Assembly (NCBI GenBank): GCA_052387955.1
Contig: JBQTIQ010000021.1
Span: forward strand, 1-47,830
Source of the DNA: JBQTIQ01 sp052387955
Lineage (GTDB): Bacteria; Actinomycetota; Acidimicrobiia; Acidimicrobiales; JACDCH01
Reading direction: 5' to 3'
Length of the DNA stretch: 47,830 nt
Each line of letters begins with the position of its first letter. Position 1 is the stretch's first letter. The position numbers and the translations under genes are program-made. Of the stretch, positions 7,708 to 15,578 are shown one piece after another. The notes beneath the pieces are model-generated. The model was not told the origin of the DNA. It worked only from the letters and a program-made list of their open reading frames with translations, and did no database searches.

Positions 7708-9528
7708 GTGAGGATCGCGGTCTTGGTGAAGCAGGTACCAGCGTTCGAGGCGATGGAGATCGGGCCCGACGGCCGTCTCGTGCGTGAGGGTCTGACGCTG
7801 GAGATGAACCCCTACTGCCGGCGGGCAGTGAGCAAGGGCGTGGAACTGGCCCGGGCCACCGCGGGCACCAGCACGGTCTTCACGCTGGGCCCGCCGGCCG
7901 CCGAGGACACCCTGCGGGAAGCGCTGGCGTGGGGGGTCGACGACGGGGTGCTCGTTTCGGGGCCGGCCTTCGCTGGTTCCGACACGCTGGCCACGGCGCG
8001 GGCACTGGCCGCCGCCGTGGGCCGGCTCGGGCCCTTCGACCTGGTCCTCGTCGGGCGGAACTCGGTCGACGCCGACACCGGTCAGGTCGGCCCCGAGGTC
8101 GCCGAGCTGTTGGGCCTGCCCTTCGTCGCCGGGGTCAAGCGCCTCGAGCTGCGCTCGGGCCTGGTGCCCGTACTCGACGTCACCTCGGAGGAGGACGACG
8201 GCTACAGCGAACGCACGATCTCGCTGCCGGCGCTGTTGTCCACCGCCGAGCGGCTGACCGAGCCGGCCAAGATCGACGCCGCCGGCCGCGCCGCGGTGCC
8301 CGCCAGCCGACTGCGGGTGCTGGGGCCCGACGACCTCGGCCCCGGGCCCTGGGGCCAGGAGGGGAGCGGCACCTACGTCGGCGAGGTGCGGGTGCTGACA
8401 ACCCACCGGGACGGGAAGGTGCTCGACGGCCCGATCGGCGTGCAGGTCGGCGAGGCCGTCAGGCTGCTGGTCGAACGGGGCTCGCTCGGCGTACCCGCGG
8501 CGAGCGCTCCCGAGGCGGTCGTGGCTCGGCCGGTGCCGATGCCGGCGCCGGCAGTGGCTCGGTCGGTGGCGGTGCTGATCGAGCCCGAGCGCTCGGGCCT
8601 GGCCCGCGAACTCTTGGGCGCGGCGGCGGCGTTGGCCGCCGCCATCAGGGGCCGGGTGGTGGCGGTGCTGCAGCACGGCGCCGTCGTCGGACCGCTGAGC
8701 GAGTGGGGTGCCGATGAGCTCGTGGTCATCGAAGGGGCCGAGGTCGAAGAGGACGTCGCCGCCGCCGTCGTCGCCTGGGCCGGGCCCAAGCCGCCCTGGG
8801 CGGTGCTGGCCCCGGGGACGATGTGGGGCCGAGAAGTGGCCGGCCGGTCTGCTGCCGCCCTCGGCGCCGGCCTCACCGGGGATGCCGTCGACCTCGAGGT
8901 CGACGTCGCGCTCATGACCGGGGAGGCCCGCCTGCAGGCGTGGAAGCCGGCCTTCGGTGGGGGACTGGTGGCGGCCGTGTACGCCTCGACCCCGGTGCAG
9001 ATGGTCACGGTCCGCCCCGGGGTGCTGTCGGCACCGCCGCCCCGGCCGGCGCCGGCCTGGCCCCTCCCGTCTAGGACCATCCGGGTTGCCCCCCGGGGGC
9101 GGGTGACGGTCACCGCCCGCCGCCGGGACGACGACGTCGGCGCGCTCGTCCGGGCCCGCCGGGTCGTCTGCGTCGGCGCTGGGGTGTCACCCCAGCACTA
9201 CGGCGAGGTCGGTGTCCTGGTGTCGGCGCTGGGCGCCGAGATCGGGGCCACCCGCAAGGTCACCGACAACGGCTGGCTGCCCCGGGCACGCCAGGTCGGT
9301 ATCACCGGGCGCAGCATCGCGCCCGAGCTGTACATCGGCCTCGGCCTGTCGGGGAAGTTCAACCACATGGTCGGGGTCCGGGGGGCGGGCACCGTCCTGG
9401 CCGTGAACCCCGACCGCGAAGCACCGCTGTGGGACCACGTCGACGTCGGGATCGTGGGCGACTGGCGTGAGGCGGTGCCGGTGCTGGCCGAGGCGGTCGC
9501 TGCCGCCAGCACCCCGGCGGGGCAGTAG
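7708..9528 (+). CDS. Fused electron transfer flavoprotein, beta plus alpha subunits (EtfB-EtfA)
   Basis: One continuous 606-residue frame contains both ETF subunits. Residues 1 to about 250 are EtfB-like: RIAVLVKQVP start, GRNSVDADTGQVGPEVAELL nucleotide loop and the SEEDDGYSE region. Residues from about 290 are EtfA-like, ending in the FAD domain: GATRKVTDNGWLP, then YIGLGLSGKFNHMVGV, VLAVNPDREAPLWDHVD and GIVGDW. ETFs carry electrons from acyl-CoA and other dehydrogenases to the quinone pool. The order beta-alpha matches the usual gene order etfB-etfA, as expected from loss of the intervening stop. The start GTG 7708 follows a TACTGT box; the frame is open 17 codons further upstream. Sequence around the junction (about 250-290) shows no frameshift. 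Confidence 0.92.
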   Translation: MRIAVLVKQVPAFEAMEIGPDGRLVREGLTLEMNPYCRRAVSKGVELARATAGTSTVFTLGPPAAEDTLREALAWGVDDGVLVSGPAFAGSDTLATARALAAAVGRLGPFDLVLVGRNSVDADTGQVGPEVAELLGLPFVAGVKRLELRSGLVPVLDVTSEEDDGYSERTISLPALLSTAERLTEPAKIDAAGRAAVPASRLRVLGPDDLGPGPWGQEGSGTYVGEVRVLTTHRDGKVLDGPIGVQVGEAVRLLVERGSLGVPAASAPEAVVARPVPMPAPAVARSVAVLIEPERSGLARELLGAAAALAAAIRGRVVAVLQHGAVVGPLSEWGADELVVIEGAEVEEDVAAAVVAWAGPKPPWAVLAPGTMWGREVAGRSAAALGAGLTGDAVDLEVDVALMTGEARLQAWKPAFGGGLVAAVYASTPVQMVTVRPGVLSAPPPRPAPAWPLPSRTIRVAPRGRVTVTARRRDDDVGALVRARRVVCVGAGVSPQHYGEVGVLVSALGAEIGATRKVTDNGWLPRARQVGITGRSIAPELYIGLGLSGKFNHMVGVRGAGTVLAVNPDREAPLWDHVDVGIVGDWREAVPVLAEAVAAASTPAGQ

Positions 9529-9531
9529 CCT
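9526..9531 (+). promoter_or_regulatory. Leaderless -10 box of the phosphatase gene
   Basis: TAGCCT, whose TAG is also the stop codon of the EtfBA gene, lies 9 nt before ATG 9541. Confidence 0.4.
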
Positions 9532-9540
9532 CGCCCTCCC

Positions 9541-10383
9541 ATGGGCGATCGGGACGGCCGCGACCGTGGTCGAGCACCAGCGCCTCCGTCCGGGGCGGTA
9601 CCTCGGGCCCCGGTCCCGCCGGGATCGTCGACGGCCGAACGTGGCGGCGCCGGCGATGTCCGCCACGTTCCCTTTCCCAAGGTGTTCAACTTCCGCGACC
9701 TCGGCGGCTACCCCGCTCCCGGAGGCCGCGTCACCCGGTGGCGCACGATGTTCCGCGCCGACGGCATCCACCGCCTCGACCGCTCCGATCTGGCCCCCCT
9801 CGGCATCCGCACCGTCGTCGACCTGCGCACCCCCCGGGAGACGGCCAAGGGCCATTTCGTCGGCGACGACGTGATGGGGTACTTCCACCTTCCGATCCTG
9901 CAGGAGACCTGGGAGTCCGACCTGGCCCTGCGGGAGGGACGGTCGTCCGAGCGGTTCCTGGCCGACCGCTATCTCGACATGACCGAGGAGGGGAAGGCGG
10001 CCATCGGGGCCGCGCTGCGGATGCTCGCGGACCCCGACGCAGTGCCGCTGGTGTTCCACTGCGCCGCCGGCAAGGACCGCACCGGCGTGCTGGCCGCCCT
10101 GACCCTCTGCCTGGTCGGCGTGCCCGACGACGTCGTCGCCGCCGACTACGCTCTCAGCCGAGCTGCCACCGAGCTGCTGTTCGAATGGCTCAAGATCGAG
10201 TACCCGGAACGGGTCGCCGACCTCGAGGCCCAGCCCACGACGTTCCTCGACTCGCCGGCCGAGGCCATGCACCTGTTCCTGACCGAACTGCGGTGCCGCC
10301 ACGGCTCGCTCGAGGCCTACGCCGAGGAGGCCGGCGCCGGCCACGACACCGTCGCCGCCTTGCAGGCCAACCTGCTCTTCTAG
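9541..10383 (+). CDS. Protein tyrosine/serine phosphatase (IphP/PtpB-like)
   Basis: The 280-residue protein has the family start NFRDLGGYP (50-58) and the catalytic loop HCAAGKDRTG, with nucleophile Cys174 and Arg180 (CX5R plus the K-D-R-T-G extension typical of IphP/PtpB-type enzymes). TVVDLRTPRE supplies the upstream conserved strand. Such enzymes remove phosphate from tyrosine, serine/threonine or phosphoinositides. The first 40 residues are low-complexity, rich in Pro/Gly/Arg, and may not all be translated. The stop TAG is the left CTAG of the 126-bp repeat that follows. It starts 12 nt after EtfBA. Confidence 0.9.
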   Translation: MGDRDGRDRGRAPAPPSGAVPRAPVPPGSSTAERGGAGDVRHVPFPKVFNFRDLGGYPAPGGRVTRWRTMFRADGIHRLDRSDLAPLGIRTVVDLRTPRETAKGHFVGDDVMGYFHLPILQETWESDLALREGRSSERFLADRYLDMTEEGKAAIGAALRMLADPDAVPLVFHCAAGKDRTGVLAALTLCLVGVPDDVVAADYALSRAATELLFEWLKIEYPERVADLEAQPTTFLDSPAEAMHLFLTELRCRHGSLEAYAEEAGAGHDTVAALQANLLF

Positions 10384-10505
10384 CTGGGGGGCTGCGCCCC
10401 CCCGGCCCCCATCGACGCCTGGCTCCCTGGCGGTCGTTCGGTCGGCATCTGCTCGGTCCCGGAACTGCCGCAACGTCAAGCCTTCTCGGGACCGAGCAGA
10501 TCTAG
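10380..10505 (+). repeat. 126-bp two-hairpin dispersed element, copy A
   Basis: The element runs CTAG to CTAG. The first hairpin is GGGGGGC/GCGCCCCCC at the left end. A middle part GGCTCCCTGGCGGTCG follows. The second, larger hairpin pairs ATCTGCTCGGTCCCG with CGGGACCGAGCAGAT around a loop holding ACGTCAAGC. It matches copies at 15452 and 31791 over the whole length. Its left CTAG gives the stop codon of the phosphatase gene and its right CTAG starts the -10 box TAGCCT of the next gene. Confidence 0.9.
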
Positions 10506-10508
10506 CCT
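10503..10508 (+). promoter_or_regulatory. Leaderless -10 box of the split-barrel gene
   Basis: TAGCCT lies 8 nt before ATG 10517. Its first three bases come from the terminal CTAG of repeat copy A. Confidence 0.5.
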
Positions 10509-10516
10509 CCGGGGGT

Positions 10517-10975
10517 ATGGCTTCTTTCCGCAACGCCGCCGGCGGCACGTTCACCGCCTCGTACCCGAACCCTGTTCGTGCCGCCCTCTCCACCGGGAAG
10601 CGGATGGGCCACCTGGTGACCCGCCGCCGTGACGCATCGGCCCTGGTGACCTGTCATTGGATCGACCTCGAGGGCAGCGACATCGTGTTCGGGACGATCG
10701 AGACCACCACCAGCGGCATGCCCCTCAACAACCTGCGCGAGGTCCCGCGGGCACTGTGGTCGATCGAAGGCGACCCGGGTGAGTTCCTTGCCCCGTTCGC
10801 GGTGATATCGGGCCTGGTCGAGATCGAGGACCGGGGCCCCGAGGGTTGGCTCGAGGTCATGGACCGGCTGGCGCACAAGTACGTCGGCAAGCCCTTCCCC
10901 CACCGGGAAGTCGCCGCCAACGGCCTCGTGGTGCGCACCGTCGTCGACCGGGTCACGGCGTCGGGGATGGTGTAG
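10517..10975 (+). CDS. Split-barrel pyridoxamine-phosphate-oxidase-like (FMN/F420-binding) protein
   Basis: The 152-residue protein fits the small flavin/F420 split-barrel fold: N-terminal segment ending GKRMGHLVTRRRDASALVTCHW, central strands DIVFGTIETTTSGMPLNNLREVPRALW interrupted as in PPOX-class proteins, and a C-terminal helix RLAHKYVGKPFP followed by VVRTVVDRVTASG. Proteins of this group in actinobacteria bind FMN or F420 and reduce or bind small molecules. Which cofactor is used here cannot be decided by eye. The start ATG 10517 sits 8 nt after TAGCCT and just downstream of repeat copy A. Confidence 0.7.
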   Translation: MASFRNAAGGTFTASYPNPVRAALSTGKRMGHLVTRRRDASALVTCHWIDLEGSDIVFGTIETTTSGMPLNNLREVPRALWSIEGDPGEFLAPFAVISGLVEIEDRGPEGWLEVMDRLAHKYVGKPFPHREVAANGLVVRTVVDRVTASGMV

Positions 10976-11004
10976 GACGACCGGATGCCTTCGGCTGGAC
11001 TGGG

Positions 11005-11010
11005 TAGCGT
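11005..11010 (+). promoter_or_regulatory. Leaderless -10 box of the 29-residue mini-ORF
   Basis: TAGCGT lies 7 nt before GTG 11018. The same hexamer precedes the xylulokinase gene. Confidence 0.5.
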
Positions 11011-11017
11011 CGGTACC

Positions 11018-11107
11018 GTGAACACGGTCTTTAGGGCTCCCGCCCCCCGTCTGCCCTGCGGTGCGTCGCCGATCCCTTCGCCACGGCCATGTGGAGGGGG
11101 CTCATGA
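11018..11107 (+). CDS. Leaderless mini-ORF (29 residues) coupled to the next gene
   Basis: GTG 11018 opens a 29-codon frame encoding a Pro/Arg-rich peptide with two cysteines (RLPCG and RPCGGGS). Its TGA overlaps the ATG of the next gene (ATGA, 11104-11107), and the Shine-Dalgarno of that gene (GGAGGGGG) lies inside the mini-ORF. No homologue is recognised. The arrangement resembles leaderless leader peptides described in mycobacteria, where translation of a short frame influences the following gene. A role as coupled leader rather than functional peptide is my inference. Confidence 0.45.
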   Translation: MNTVFRAPAPRLPCGASPIPSPRPCGGGS

Positions 11108-11490
11108 GCGGTGCTCTGACGAAGGCGGCCCGCAACGTGGCTGCCGCCATCGGCCTGGGCAGGATCCTCATCGGGGGGTCGATGGTGGTGGCACCGGCGC
11201 TGTTGGGCCGGGGATGGATCGGGCTGTCGGCGCGCCAGGGCGGGGGCCAGGTGGCGTTGCGGGCCTTGGGCATCCGCGACGCCGCCATCGGCGCCGGCAC
11301 CATCCTGGCCGTCCGCAGCGGCATGCCCGTCCGGTGGTGGTTGCGGGCCGGGGGCGTGTGCGACGCGGTGGACGCCGCCGCCACCATGCTGGCCGGCGAC
11401 GAGGCCGGGCCCGACCGTCACATCGTGGTCGGCCTGGCCGCGAGCACTGCGCTGTTCTGCCACGCCGTGGCCGCGGTCGCCGACCGCTGA
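11104..11490 (+). CDS. Small membrane protein of unknown function
   Basis: The 128-residue protein starts at ATG 11104, 8 nt after GGAGG and overlapping the mini-ORF stop. It is glycine/alanine-rich with about three or four hydrophobic segments: around IGLGRILIGGSMVVAPALLG, then RDAAIGAGTILAVRSG, a segment near VCDAVDAAATMLAG, and a C-terminal VVGLAASTALFCHAVAAVA. The motif LGIRDAAIGAG resembles DUF4267-like small membrane proteins, but I cannot assign it firmly. It is followed directly by Maf with overlapping or abutting codons, so it is the second gene of a four-gene run (mini-ORF, this gene, Maf, Dus). Confidence 0.7.
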   Translation: MSGALTKAARNVAAAIGLGRILIGGSMVVAPALLGRGWIGLSARQGGGQVALRALGIRDAAIGAGTILAVRSGMPVRWWLRAGGVCDAVDAAATMLAGDEAGPDRHIVVGLAASTALFCHAVAAVADR

Positions 11491-12101
11491 TCGCGACGTC
11501 CGTATCTCCTCGCCTGGTGCTGGCATCGGGGTCGCCGGCCCGGCTGCGGCTCTTGCGCGACGCCGGCTTCGATCCCGATGTCGTCGTCTCCGGCGTGGAC
11601 GAGGACGGCCCGGACGCCCCGCCGTCGGACATCGTCGCCGGCCTCGCCGCCCGTAAGGCGGAGGTGGTGGCGGCGACCCTGCAGGGCGAGGCGGCCGTGG
11701 TGGTGGGGTGCGATTCGCTGCTCGACGTCGACGGCCGCGCCGAGGGCAAGCCGACGTCGACCGAACAGGCCCGGCAGCGGCTGCTCCGGTTGCGGGGCCG
11801 CAGCGCCATTCTGGTCACCGGCCATTGCATCATCGACTGCCGCAGCGGGCGGCGGGCGGCGGCGGTGGCCGCCACCGAAGTCCGGTTCGGCTCGCCCTCG
11901 GACGCCGAGATCGACGCCTATCTGGCCGGCCCCGAGGCCCTGCAGGTGGCGGGGGCATTCACCCTCGACGGTCGGAGCGCGCCCTTCATCGACGGCATCG
12001 ACGGCGATCCCAGCAACGTGATCGGGCTGTCGCTGCCGCTCCTGCGCCGACTGCTCGGGGAACTCGGCGTCGGCGTCACCGAGCTCTGGGCTCCCCGGTA
12101 A
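11487..12101 (+). CDS. maf: Maf-like nucleotide pyrophosphatase
   Basis: The roughly 204-residue protein shows the Maf fold: LVLASGSPARLRLLRDAGF at the N-terminus, VVGCDSLL with the catalytic Asp, EGKPTSTEQARQRLLRLRG and GAFTLDGRSAPFIDGIDGDPSNVIGL. Maf enzymes hydrolyse non-canonical or modified nucleoside triphosphates to monophosphates and are linked to septum formation. The start is unclear: CTG 11487 overlaps the stop of the previous gene and gives a normal N-terminus, while GTG 11517 begins inside the first strand. The long open frame upstream is a shadow of the previous gene. Dus follows after 13 bp. Confidence 0.88.
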   Translation: MIATSVSPRLVLASGSPARLRLLRDAGFDPDVVVSGVDEDGPDAPPSDIVAGLAARKAEVVAATLQGEAAVVVGCDSLLDVDGRAEGKPTSTEQARQRLLRLRGRSAILVTGHCIIDCRSGRRAAAVAATEVRFGSPSDAEIDAYLAGPEALQVAGAFTLDGRSAPFIDGIDGDPSNVIGLSLPLLRRLLGELGVGVTELWAPR

Positions 12102-12114
12102 GGGCGCGGGACGT

Positions 12115-13287
12115 ATGCCGGAGCGTTCTCGGCTGGCGGACCGGGGCGCATCGCTCGACCGACGACTCAGCATCGGGCCTTACGCCGTCGACCCGCCGGT
12201 GTTGCTCGCCCCCATGGCGGGGGTGACCAACGCGCCGTTCCGGGGGCTCTGCCGGCGCTACGGCGGGGGGCTCTACGTGAGCGAGATGCTGACGGCCCGG
12301 GCGCTGGTGGAGGGCAACCGCCGTACCCGCCGCCTGGCCAGCTTCGGGCCGGGGGAAGAGCCCCGCAGCGCCCAGCTCTACGGGGTCGACCCGGGCGTCG
12401 TGTCCGAAGCGGTGCGGGCCCTGGTCGGCGAGTACGGCGCCCAGCACGTCGACCTCAACTTCGGCTGCCCGGTGCCCAAGATCACCCGCAAGGGCGGAGG
12501 GGCGGCGCTGCCCCTGCACCGGGTCTTGCTGGGCCGGATCATCGCCGCGGCCGTCGGTGCCGCCGCCCCGTCGGGTGTCCCGGTGACGGTGAAGTTCCGT
12601 CTTGGCGTCGACCTCGAGCACCTCACCTATCTCGAGACCGGGCGCATCGCCGAAGCCGAGGGGGCCGCCGCCGTCGCGCTCCACGCCCGGACCGCGGAGC
12701 AGCGCTACGGCGGCGCCGCCGACTGGGACGCCATCGGTGCCCTGAAAGCCGCCGTCTCCTCCATACCGGTGCTCGGGAACGGCGATATCTGGGAGGCGGT
12801 CGACGCGCTGGCGATGATGGCGGCCACCGGATGCGACGGTGTCGTGGTCGGCCGGGGCTGCCTGGGCCGACCGTGGCTGTTCGGGGATCTGGCCGCCGCC
12901 TTCGCCGGCGGCCCCGTCGCCCCGCCCCCGGCCCTGGGCGAGGTGGTGACGGTGATGCGCGAACACGCCCGCCTGCTGGTCGAGTGGCACGAGGACGAGA
13001 CCGCCGGCGTGCGCGACTTCCGTAAGCACGCCGGCTGGTACCTGCTCGGTTACCCCGTCGGGGGCGAGAACCGGCGCCGGGTCGGACTGGCCTCGTCCCT
13101 GGCCGAGCTCGACCGGTTGCTGAGGTCGTTCGACCCCACCGTCGTGCTGCCCGATGGCCGCGCCCCCCGGGGCCGGGGCAAGAGCGACGGCCCCCGTCCC
13201 GTGGTGCTCCCCGCGGGGTGGCTCGACAACCTGGACGACCCCACCCCGCCCGGGCAGGACGCCGAACGGGTCACCAGCGGCGGGTGA
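12115..13287 (+). CDS. dus: tRNA-dihydrouridine synthase (DusB-like)
   Basis: The 390-residue flavoenzyme matches Dus proteins: APMAGVTNAPFRGLCRRYG for FMN binding, VSEMLTARAL, then VDLNFGCPVPKITRKGGGAAL with the catalytic Cys118, and VALHARTAEQRYGGAADWDAI, followed by VLGNGDIW and CDGVVVGRGCLGRPWLF. It reduces uridines in the tRNA D-loop with NADPH. The C-terminal helical RNA-binding domain contains DFRKHAGWYLLGYP, and a disordered tail of about 45 residues follows, longer than usual. It ends the plus-strand run starting at 11018. Confidence 0.93.
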   Translation: MPERSRLADRGASLDRRLSIGPYAVDPPVLLAPMAGVTNAPFRGLCRRYGGGLYVSEMLTARALVEGNRRTRRLASFGPGEEPRSAQLYGVDPGVVSEAVRALVGEYGAQHVDLNFGCPVPKITRKGGGAALPLHRVLLGRIIAAAVGAAAPSGVPVTVKFRLGVDLEHLTYLETGRIAEAEGAAAVALHARTAEQRYGGAADWDAIGALKAAVSSIPVLGNGDIWEAVDALAMMAATGCDGVVVGRGCLGRPWLFGDLAAAFAGGPVAPPPALGEVVTVMREHARLLVEWHEDETAGVRDFRKHAGWYLLGYPVGGENRRRVGLASSLAELDRLLRSFDPTVVLPDGRAPRGRGKSDGPRPVVLPAGWLDNLDDPTPPGQDAERVTSGG

Positions 13288-13304
13288 GGCGGCGGCCCCC
13301 GATA

Positions 13305-14105
13305 TCAGGCGGGGGCGAGGCGGTGGAAGGCGATGGCGGCGGCGGTGGCCACGTTGAGGGAATCGACGCCGGCGGCTAGGGGGATGCGGACCCGCCGGTC
13401 GGCGGCGGCCAGGGCGGCATCGGTGAGGCCCGGGCCCTCGGCCCCGAGCAGCAAGGCGATGCGGGCGGGTGGGTCGGCGGCCAGCTCGTCGATGGTCGAG
13501 GTGCCCGGGCCCGGCGTCAGGGCAACAACGGTGAAGCCGTGCTCCCGGGCCTGTTCGATGGCTGCCGGCCAGGCCTGGGCCCGGGCGAAGGGCACGTGAA
13601 GCACATGGCCCATCGACACCCGGATCGACCGGCGGTAGAGCGGGTCGGCCGTCTCGGGGTCGAGCACGAACCCCCCGATCCCGAAGGCAGCGGCATTGCG
13701 GAACAGGGCGCCGAGGTTCTCGTGGTCGTTGAGCCGTTCCAGCACTGCCAGGCGGTCGGTGCCGGCCAGGACCGCCTCGACGGCGCGCAGGGGTGCCCGG
13801 TCCGCCGACGCCACCACCCCACGGTGAAGGTCGAAGCCGACCGTGGCCCGCAGCACGGCGGAGTCGGCCACGTAGACGACGGTGCCGGCCGGCAGCAGCG
13901 CCTGCACCCGGTCGAGGCGCGACGCCAGCACCAGCACCGAGCGGACCCTGAAGGGCGACCGCACCAGCTCGGCCAGAGCCGTCGGCCCCTCGACGATGAC
14001 GGTTCGGCGGTCGCGGCCGTCGCGCAGGTGCACGTAGTCGACGAGCCGGGGGTCCTCGGCGTCGTGCAGCACCACCGGCCCTACCGGCCCGGCCGTCGCC
14101 GCCAT
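13305..14105 (-). CDS. TrmH/SpoU-family RNA 2'-O-methyltransferase
   Basis: The 266-residue protein has an N-terminal substrate-binding domain (about 1-100) and a C-terminal SPOUT knot. The three SpoU motifs are NDHENLGALFRNAAAFGIGG, IALLLGAEGPGLTDAAL and IPLAAGVDSLNVATAAAIA. Enzymes of this kind methylate ribose 2'-OH groups in rRNA or tRNA using S-adenosylmethionine; the exact nucleotide cannot be inferred. It follows the thiolase gene by 55 bp on the same strand and converges with Dus. Confidence 0.92.
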   Translation of the reverse strand: MAATAGPVGPVVLHDAEDPRLVDYVHLRDGRDRRTVIVEGPTALAELVRSPFRVRSVLVLASRLDRVQALLPAGTVVYVADSAVLRATVGFDLHRGVVASADRAPLRAVEAVLAGTDRLAVLERLNDHENLGALFRNAAAFGIGGFVLDPETADPLYRRSIRVSMGHVLHVPFARAQAWPAAIEQAREHGFTVVALTPGPGTSTIDELAADPPARIALLLGAEGPGLTDAALAAADRRVRIPLAAGVDSLNVATAAAIAFHRLAPA

Positions 14106-14160
14106 CGTCGATCTGTCCTGGCTCGCCGGCGGCGGCTATCGGGCGACGCGAGGCCGGCGG

Positions 14161-15363
14161 TCAGTTCAGCCGTTCGACGATCATGGCCATACCCTGACCG
14201 CCGCCGACGCACATCGACTCGAGGCCCCAGGTCTTGCCGGCGTCCTCGAGGCCGTTGAGCAGCGTGCACATGATGCGGGCGCCGGTCATCCCGAAGGGAT
14301 GGCCGAGGGCGATCGAACCACCGTTGACGTTGAGCTTGTCCCAGGGAATGCCGAGGTGGCGGGCGGAGGGGATCACCTGGGCTGCGAAGGCCTCGTTGAT
14401 CTCGACCAGGTCGATGTCGCCGACGGTCATGCCGGCCCGGGCCAGCGCCTGGCGGCAGGCGTCGACCGGGCCGAGGCCCATGATCTCGGGGTTGAGCGCC
14501 GACAGGCCCGACGAAACGATCCGGGCCAACGGTTCGATGCCCAGGGCGCGGGCCCGTTCGTCGGAGAGGACCACGACGGCCGCGGCGCCGTCGTTGAGCG
14601 GGCATGCGTTGCCGGCGGTGATCTCGCCATCGGGCCGGAAGACCGGCTTGAGCGCGGCCAGCTTCTCGACCGTGGTCCCGGGCCGAGGGCCGTCGTCACG
14701 GGACACGACGGTCCCGTCGGCCAACGTCACCGGGGTGATCTCGCGTTCGAAGAACCCGTTCTGGCCCGAGGCGACGGCCCGTTCCTGGGACCTGGTGGCG
14801 AACTCGTCCATCTCGGTCCGGCTCACGTTCTCCAGCAGGCGGACGTTCTCGGCGGTCTGCCCCATGGCGATGTAGATATCGGGCAGGCCGGCGGGAGGCT
14901 CCCAGCTGTCGGCCCCACCCGAGCGCTCGGTGGTGTGCTCCTCGGCTTCGGCGAAGCGGGCGTTGTGGGGGCCGATGTCGGACGCCCCGTTCATGAACCG
15001 GCTCACGGTCTCGACGCCGCCGCAGACGAAGGCGTCGCCCTCGCCCGCCTTGATGGCGTGGGCCGCCATGCGGATGGCCTGCAGCGACGACGAGCAGTAG
15101 CGGTTCACGGTGACGCCCGGGACGTCGGGCATCCCGGCCAGCACCGCCGTGACCCGGGCGACGTTGTAGCCGGCCTCGCCGGCAGGCTGCCCGCAGCCCC
15201 AGATGAGGTCTTCGACGTCCTGGGGGTCGAGGGCGGGCACCTTGCCCAGGGCGGACTGCACCACCCGCGCCGAAAGGTCGTCGGGCCGACAGTCGACCAG
15301 CGAGCCCTTCATGGCCCGCCCGATCGGTGTGCGGGTGTAGGAGACGATCACGGGTTCGGGCAT
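14161..15363 (-). CDS. Acetyl-CoA acetyltransferase / thiolase
   Basis: The 400-residue enzyme has all thiolase landmarks: nucleophile Cys90 in VNRYCSSSLQAI, His355 in GHPFGMTGAR and Cys385 in CVGGGQGMA, plus the NEAFAAQ loop. It degrades 3-ketoacyl-CoA or condenses two acyl-CoA units. With EtfBA nearby, fatty-acid degradation is the simplest role. Length and motifs are typical, and no defects are visible. Upstream, a 211-bp gap holds repeat copy B and the end of the MocR gene. Confidence 0.95.
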   Translation of the reverse strand: MPEPVIVSYTRTPIGRAMKGSLVDCRPDDLSARVVQSALGKVPALDPQDVEDLIWGCGQPAGEAGYNVARVTAVLAGMPDVPGVTVNRYCSSSLQAIRMAAHAIKAGEGDAFVCGGVETVSRFMNGASDIGPHNARFAEAEEHTTERSGGADSWEPPAGLPDIYIAMGQTAENVRLLENVSRTEMDEFATRSQERAVASGQNGFFEREITPVTLADGTVVSRDDGPRPGTTVEKLAALKPVFRPDGEITAGNACPLNDGAAAVVVLSDERARALGIEPLARIVSSGLSALNPEIMGLGPVDACRQALARAGMTVGDIDLVEINEAFAAQVIPSARHLGIPWDKLNVNGGSIALGHPFGMTGARIMCTLLNGLEDAGKTWGLESMCVGGGQGMAMIVERLN

Positions 15364-15451
15364 GGGACCGTTCTACACGGCGTCGCGGCGTGGTCCGCCG
15401 TCTGTGGCGACTGTCACCGGCCTCGGAGGCCCGTGCTGGTTGTCGTCGCCT

Positions 15452-15578
15452 CTAGCTGGGGGGCTACGCCCCCCCGGCCCCCATCGCCGCCCGGCTCCCT
15501 GGCGGTCGCTCGGTCGGCATCTGCTCGGTCCCGGAACTTGTCACGAAGTCAAGCATTCTCAGGACCGAGCAGATCTAC
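15452..15578 (+). repeat. 126-bp two-hairpin dispersed element, copy B
   Basis: Starts CTAGCTGGGGGGCT and ends GCAGATCTAC; the last base differs from the CTAG seen in the other copies. The overall match to copy A is about 90% by eye, with most differences in the loop (TTGTCACGAAGTCAAGC). The right end supplies the TAG stop codon (as CTA, 15575-15577) of the MocR gene on the minus strand. Confidence 0.9.

Noticed and set aside
10380..10505. Reading the 126-bp element as a simple rho-independent terminator
   Set aside because: Hairpins are strong but lack T-tracts, and whole-length identity between copies exceeds what termination requires; a terminator role may still be secondary.
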